Positions 12,998 to 15,405 of a stretch of DNA of 15,405 nt are shown in pieces; the first letter of the stretch is position 1, and every line of letters begins with the position of its first letter. Source of the stretch: Oscillospiraceae bacterium (GTDB lineage: Bacteria; Bacillota_A; Clostridia; Oscillospirales; Oscillospiraceae); contig CADAPN010000041.1 of the NCBI GenBank assembly GCA_902789835.1, forward strand, positions 1-15,405. Direction: 5' to 3'. Both the position numbers and the translations under genes were made by a program. The notes under the pieces were generated by a model. That model saw only the letters and a list, made by a program, of their open reading frames with translations. It did not search any database and had not been told where the DNA came from.

Positions 12998-14272
12998 TCA
13001 GCGCTGAGCTGTTCTGCATTTCAGCTTATAGAGTTCCTCTGCTGCAAGCCGGGTTTTGGCTACAATATCGCCGCCAGATTTCGGAAAGCAGTAATAGAGC
13101 GCGCTGTTGTCGCCTATACAGATCATATCACCGAGTTCGTACCAGTAATAGTCAGAATAAAGGCTGTAGGACATCGCCGGTGTGTGATAATAGTCGAGTT
13201 TTCCGTTACAGCCTGTCAGGTGAAACCCTTCTTCCGTGTGCGTCAAACGACCCTCCCCGACTGTATACAGACATTTTGAGTCCACAAGCATTCGGATCTG
13301 TACAGGGATGTCGAGCTTATAGGTACCATCCTCCAGTTGCCTGCGCACGCAGCTCCGCTCCCAGGCATACCAGTCGGGGATATGCGTGAAAATGTCATCA
13401 CCGTCTTCGGCTTTCAGGTAGCCGTTCTCTGTCAGCTGCCAGCTTTTCCCGCAGCATCCGCAGCGCAAGGAGATTCCCTTGCCCTCCATCCGTCCTTCGG
13501 TTCCGCACTTTGGACACTGATAGAGCACCCGGTTTAATCCGTCTGCACGAAAGGGTTCTGTAACCGGTATGTTGTTTTCCTGCTGGCTGCGGAAATTGTC
13601 AAACGTGAAAAGATCTTTTAAGACGGCGTTGAGCTCCGCAACGGATCTTTCCTTTATCTCATCCGGGGACAGAACATACCGCATTGCGGCACGGACCGTC
13701 ACCTTGCGAAGCTGAAGCATGTTATACAGCGGGTCACGCAGGAAGGCTCCGTCCGTTTTGATCATAACAACCGGGAGTTTTAAAAGCTTCAGCAATTTGC
13801 CCATAGATTCCGGCAGCGGTGTGGCTGTGCCATCAAACGTGTAGCTGGCTTCAGGGTAAAGGAGGATAGAGTCATGAAGCTCTTTCGCGGCAAAGACCAT
13901 GTCCCGAACAAGCGTCGTGTCTGTAATGAATTTTTTTGTCGGGATGCAGCCGATATTTCGCATCAGGGCATTTTTCCCGACAAAGCCGTCTGATGTGCAG
14001 ACAATGTTAAAAGGGCGCGGATAGAGAACCGAAGCGGCAATTTTAAGGTCAATAAAACTGGAATGGTTCATCAGGAAGAGAGCCGGTTCATTCTTCCCCA
14101 AACGCTCCATGCCCGTTTTTTCAAGAGAGAAATTCGTTGCTTTCAGTTCAGGAATACTCAGCGTCTTGAGCAAGGCACGGAAAATGATACTCGGCCTTTT
14201 GGGAGGAAGATGCTTTTCCCGTGGAAGGCTAAGAACAGTTTCATATTCAAGTTCCCGATTTTTAATCTTCAT
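12998..14272 (-). CDS. PlsC-type acyltransferase with C-terminal zinc ribbon
   Basis: 424 residues from ATG 14272 (AAAGG about 10 bases upstream). The N-terminal half is a 1-acyl-glycerol-3-phosphate acyltransferase-like domain: FLMNHSSFID (67-75) carries the HX4D motif (His70, Asp75), YPEASYTFDG (139-148) stands for the usual PEGxR block, and the later LPVVMIKTDGAFLRDP fits the family's substrate-binding strand. A four-cysteine zinc ribbon follows, YQCPKCG (251-257) with LRCGCCGKSW (269-278), and then about 145 residues of beta-rich sequence of unknown function. Simple PlsC proteins are about 200-250 residues, so this is a fusion type. It probably transfers acyl groups to a lysophospholipid or other lipid at the membrane. 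No strongly hydrophobic N-terminal helix is visible. The donor, acceptor and role of the ribbon are unknown. Confidence 0.8.
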   Translation of the reverse strand: MKIKNRELEYETVLSLPREKHLPPKRPSIIFRALLKTLSIPELKATNFSLEKTGMERLGKNEPALFLMNHSSFIDLKIAASVLYPRPFNIVCTSDGFVGKNALMRNIGCIPTKKFITDTTLVRDMVFAAKELHDSILLYPEASYTFDGTATPLPESMGKLLKLLKLPVVMIKTDGAFLRDPLYNMLQLRKVTVRAAMRYVLSPDEIKERSVAELNAVLKDLFTFDNFRSQQENNIPVTEPFRADGLNRVLYQCPKCGTEGRMEGKGISLRCGCCGKSWQLTENGYLKAEDGDDIFTHIPDWYAWERSCVRRQLEDGTYKLDIPVQIRMLVDSKCLYTVGEGRLTHTEEGFHLTGCNGKLDYYHTPAMSYSLYSDYYWYELGDMICIGDNSALYYCFPKSGGDIVAKTRLAAEELYKLKCRTAQR

Positions 14273-14449
14273 AGTCTGTCGCCTTTCAAATAGTCCAAAT
14301 CTTTTTCGCAGAGCATCATATCCGCCACATCAAATCCCGGGTTGTCGAGATGGAGTATATCACAGATCGTGGGCTTTCGGAAGTCACTTTATCGCTGTCC
14401 CTGCCTGTGCGTGAAGGGTGCCGCCTCCCCCGATAACAGAAATACCGGA
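14269..14449 (-). pseudogene. Possible gene remnant upstream of the acyltransferase
   Basis: Two adjoining minus-strand frames look protein-like. One reads SGISVIGGGGTLHAQAGTAI (14449-14384), which resembles a dinucleotide-binding glycine loop. The next, one base out of phase, reads SDFRKPTICDILHLDNPGFD and on to LDYLKGDRL (14388-14269), overlapping the acyltransferase ATG by three bases. A one-base shift near 14388 would join them. I know no family for the join, there is no start codon, and the acyltransferase promoter lies within it. It is either a degraded gene or chance. Confidence 0.25.
14354..14382 (-). promoter_or_regulatory. Promoter of the acyltransferase gene
   Basis: Minus strand TTCCGA (14382-14377), 17-bp spacer, TATACT (14359-14354) with TGA before it. 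Start near 14347, leader about 75 bases. The -35 box is weak but the extended -10 compensates. Confidence 0.5.
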
Positions 14450-14464
14450 TCACGCCGGGCACAT

Positions 14465-14492
14465 AAAAAGCGTCAGCCATTTTGACCGACGC
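14465..14492 (-). terminator. Terminator of the CorA-type gene
   Basis: Minus strand GCGTCGGTC (14492-14484) pairs with GGCTGACGC (14478-14470), two G-T pairs, 5-base loop, then TTTTT (14469-14465). It lies 24 bases past the CorA stop. Confidence 0.85.
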
Positions 14493-14516
14493 CATGATGA
14501 TCCGTTATCCATTTTC

Positions 14517-15405
14517 TTACAGCCACTTTTTTCTTTTGAAAAGGATCAGGCAGCAGACGATTACCGCAGCGCTCAACACAATAACCGCCAAGTAGCCATA
14601 ACGCCATTCCAACTCAGGCATATATCGAAAATTCATGCCATACCATCCCGCGATGAGCGTCAGCGGCATAAAGATGGTTGTAATGACAGTAAGCAGCGTC
14701 ATCGTCTTGTTCTGGCGGACTTCCAGCTGTGTATTATGAAGCTCCCGTACCTGAATTGTATAATCGCGGAGTGACGTTGCCGTGCTGTGCCGCCGGATCA
14801 TATAATTCATGAAAAGGTGGATATAGCGCAGGTTTTCTTCGCTGAAAAAGCCATTTTCATTCTCCTCCAGTTCCTGCGTCATATCGATGAGCTGTTCGTA
14901 GTGCACAAGCAGCCTGCGGATATCACTGCGAATGTCGTTGACCCGCGCCAGATTCCCCTGACCGTCGGAAGATAAGACCTCATCCTCGATCTGATTCAAC
15001 TCGGATTCGTAGCGCTCCATGATCGACAAGTCGCGTACAACAATCTGTTCCAGAAAATCATGCAGGAAGCGTTCCAGACTTGGCTCCCTCCATCGCTTTG
15101 TGCGGCGGATGACATCGATCATCTGTTCCGCTTTGCCGCTGTCGTCAATAAAAACGATGCCTTTTTCATCCAGGGCAAAGGTAAAGCAGAATTCGTTTCC
15201 TCGCAGATCTTCCCGGTCGGGGATCTGAAAGGACCCGGTCAGCGAGTCATAGTTGACCTCCGCTTTGGTGTTGTGAATATCCAGGGTATCCAGATCCAGG
15301 TCGATCCCCATATCGAAGCTCTCCCGTTCCCGCTCCCATTCCGGCGTTGTCAGAACGGCAACAAATTGCGCAGACTTATTTCCGAGAATAGCCGGCTTTG
15401 CACAA
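14517..15405 (-). CDS. CorA-family divalent cation transporter, N-terminus outside window
   Basis: The frame is open to the window edge, giving 295 visible residues. The internal ATG at 15311 is not the start, since the preceding AILGNKSAQFVAVLTTPEWE and the following ESFDMGIDLDLD are continuous. The protein has a cytoplasmic alpha/beta domain (AEVNYDSLTGSF, FCFTFALDEKGIVFIDDSG) and a long helical stalk (SLERFLHDFLEQIVVRDLSI and following). Two membrane helices lie at the C-terminus: TLLTVITTIFMPLTLIAGWY, ending in the YGMNF signature of the Mg2+ selectivity loop, and YLAVIVLSAAVIVCCLILF, followed by a basic KRKKWL tail. The known family forms pentameric channels for Mg2+ or, in some branches, Co2+, Ni2+ or Zn2+. 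The loop after GMN (RYMPELEWRYG) is acidic as usual. It ends at its own terminator (14465-14492). Confidence 0.9.
   Translation of the reverse strand, partial: CAKPAILGNKSAQFVAVLTTPEWERERESFDMGIDLDLDTLDIHNTKAEVNYDSLTGSFQIPDREDLRGNEFCFTFALDEKGIVFIDDSGKAEQMIDVIRRTKRWREPSLERFLHDFLEQIVVRDLSIMERYESELNQIEDEVLSSDGQGNLARVNDIRSDIRRLLVHYEQLIDMTQELEENENGFFSEENLRYIHLFMNYMIRRHSTATSLRDYTIQVRELHNTQLEVRQNKTMTLLTVITTIFMPLTLIAGWYGMNFRYMPELEWRYGYLAVIVLSAAVIVCCLILFKRKKWL

Overview
The window looks like chromosome of a Gram-positive Bacillota member (Clostridia or Erysipelotrichia type, probably gut-associated). The evidence is an LtaS/MdoB-type phosphoglycerol transferase, a coupled sstT-sdaA serine operon, a cysteine phytase of the Selenomonas type, strong GGAGG ribosome sites, and many TTGnnn/TATAAT promoters with TGn extensions. 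I would not name a genus.

Layout. Positions 1-1365 are the end of a TRIC/YicG-type membrane protein followed by decaying genes: a 5'-truncated, frameshifted PAP2 phosphatase (406-604) and a radical SAM protein that has lost its N-terminal half (777-1364, minus). A clean promoter inside the broken end of the radical SAM remnant drives a thiaminase I-like protein without a signal peptide (1424-2419). This gene converges on an exported cysteine phytase-like phosphatase (2604-3614, minus) across a shared bidirectional terminator.

Positions 3884-8364 form an accessory, stability/defence-like block. On the minus strand there is an MmeI-like (type IIL) fused restriction-modification gene whose first 40 codons are split off by a one-base frameshift. 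One base after it comes a 54-aa ribbon-helix-helix protein too short for routine ORF calling, followed by an orphan RelB/DinJ antitoxin with a TTG start. On the plus strand there is a ParE/RelE-like toxin remnant. Next to it lies the most interesting element: a compact convergent two-RNA module (7551-7875). A strong promoter drives a short mRNA encoding a 35-residue peptide whose Shine-Dalgarno is buried in a GAAA hairpin. A consensus antisense promoter drives a ~105-nt RNA that overlaps the mRNA 3' end, and both RNAs use one bidirectional terminator. This is the architecture of type I toxin-antitoxin loci. The block ends with a 79-aa peptide combining a double-glycine leader with a CxxC...CxxC zinc-ribbon-like core.

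Positions 8489-11183 hold the serine operon. sstT imports serine/threonine with Na+, and sdaA deaminates serine to pyruvate and ammonia; the promoter is extended and the leader structured. Positions 11266-15405 are all on the minus strand: a phosphoglycerol transferase of the LTA synthase/MdoB superfamily, a PlsC-type acyltransferase fused to a zinc ribbon, a possible gene remnant, and a CorA-type divalent cation transporter cut by the window edge. Each has its own promoter or terminator, so they are probably separate units.
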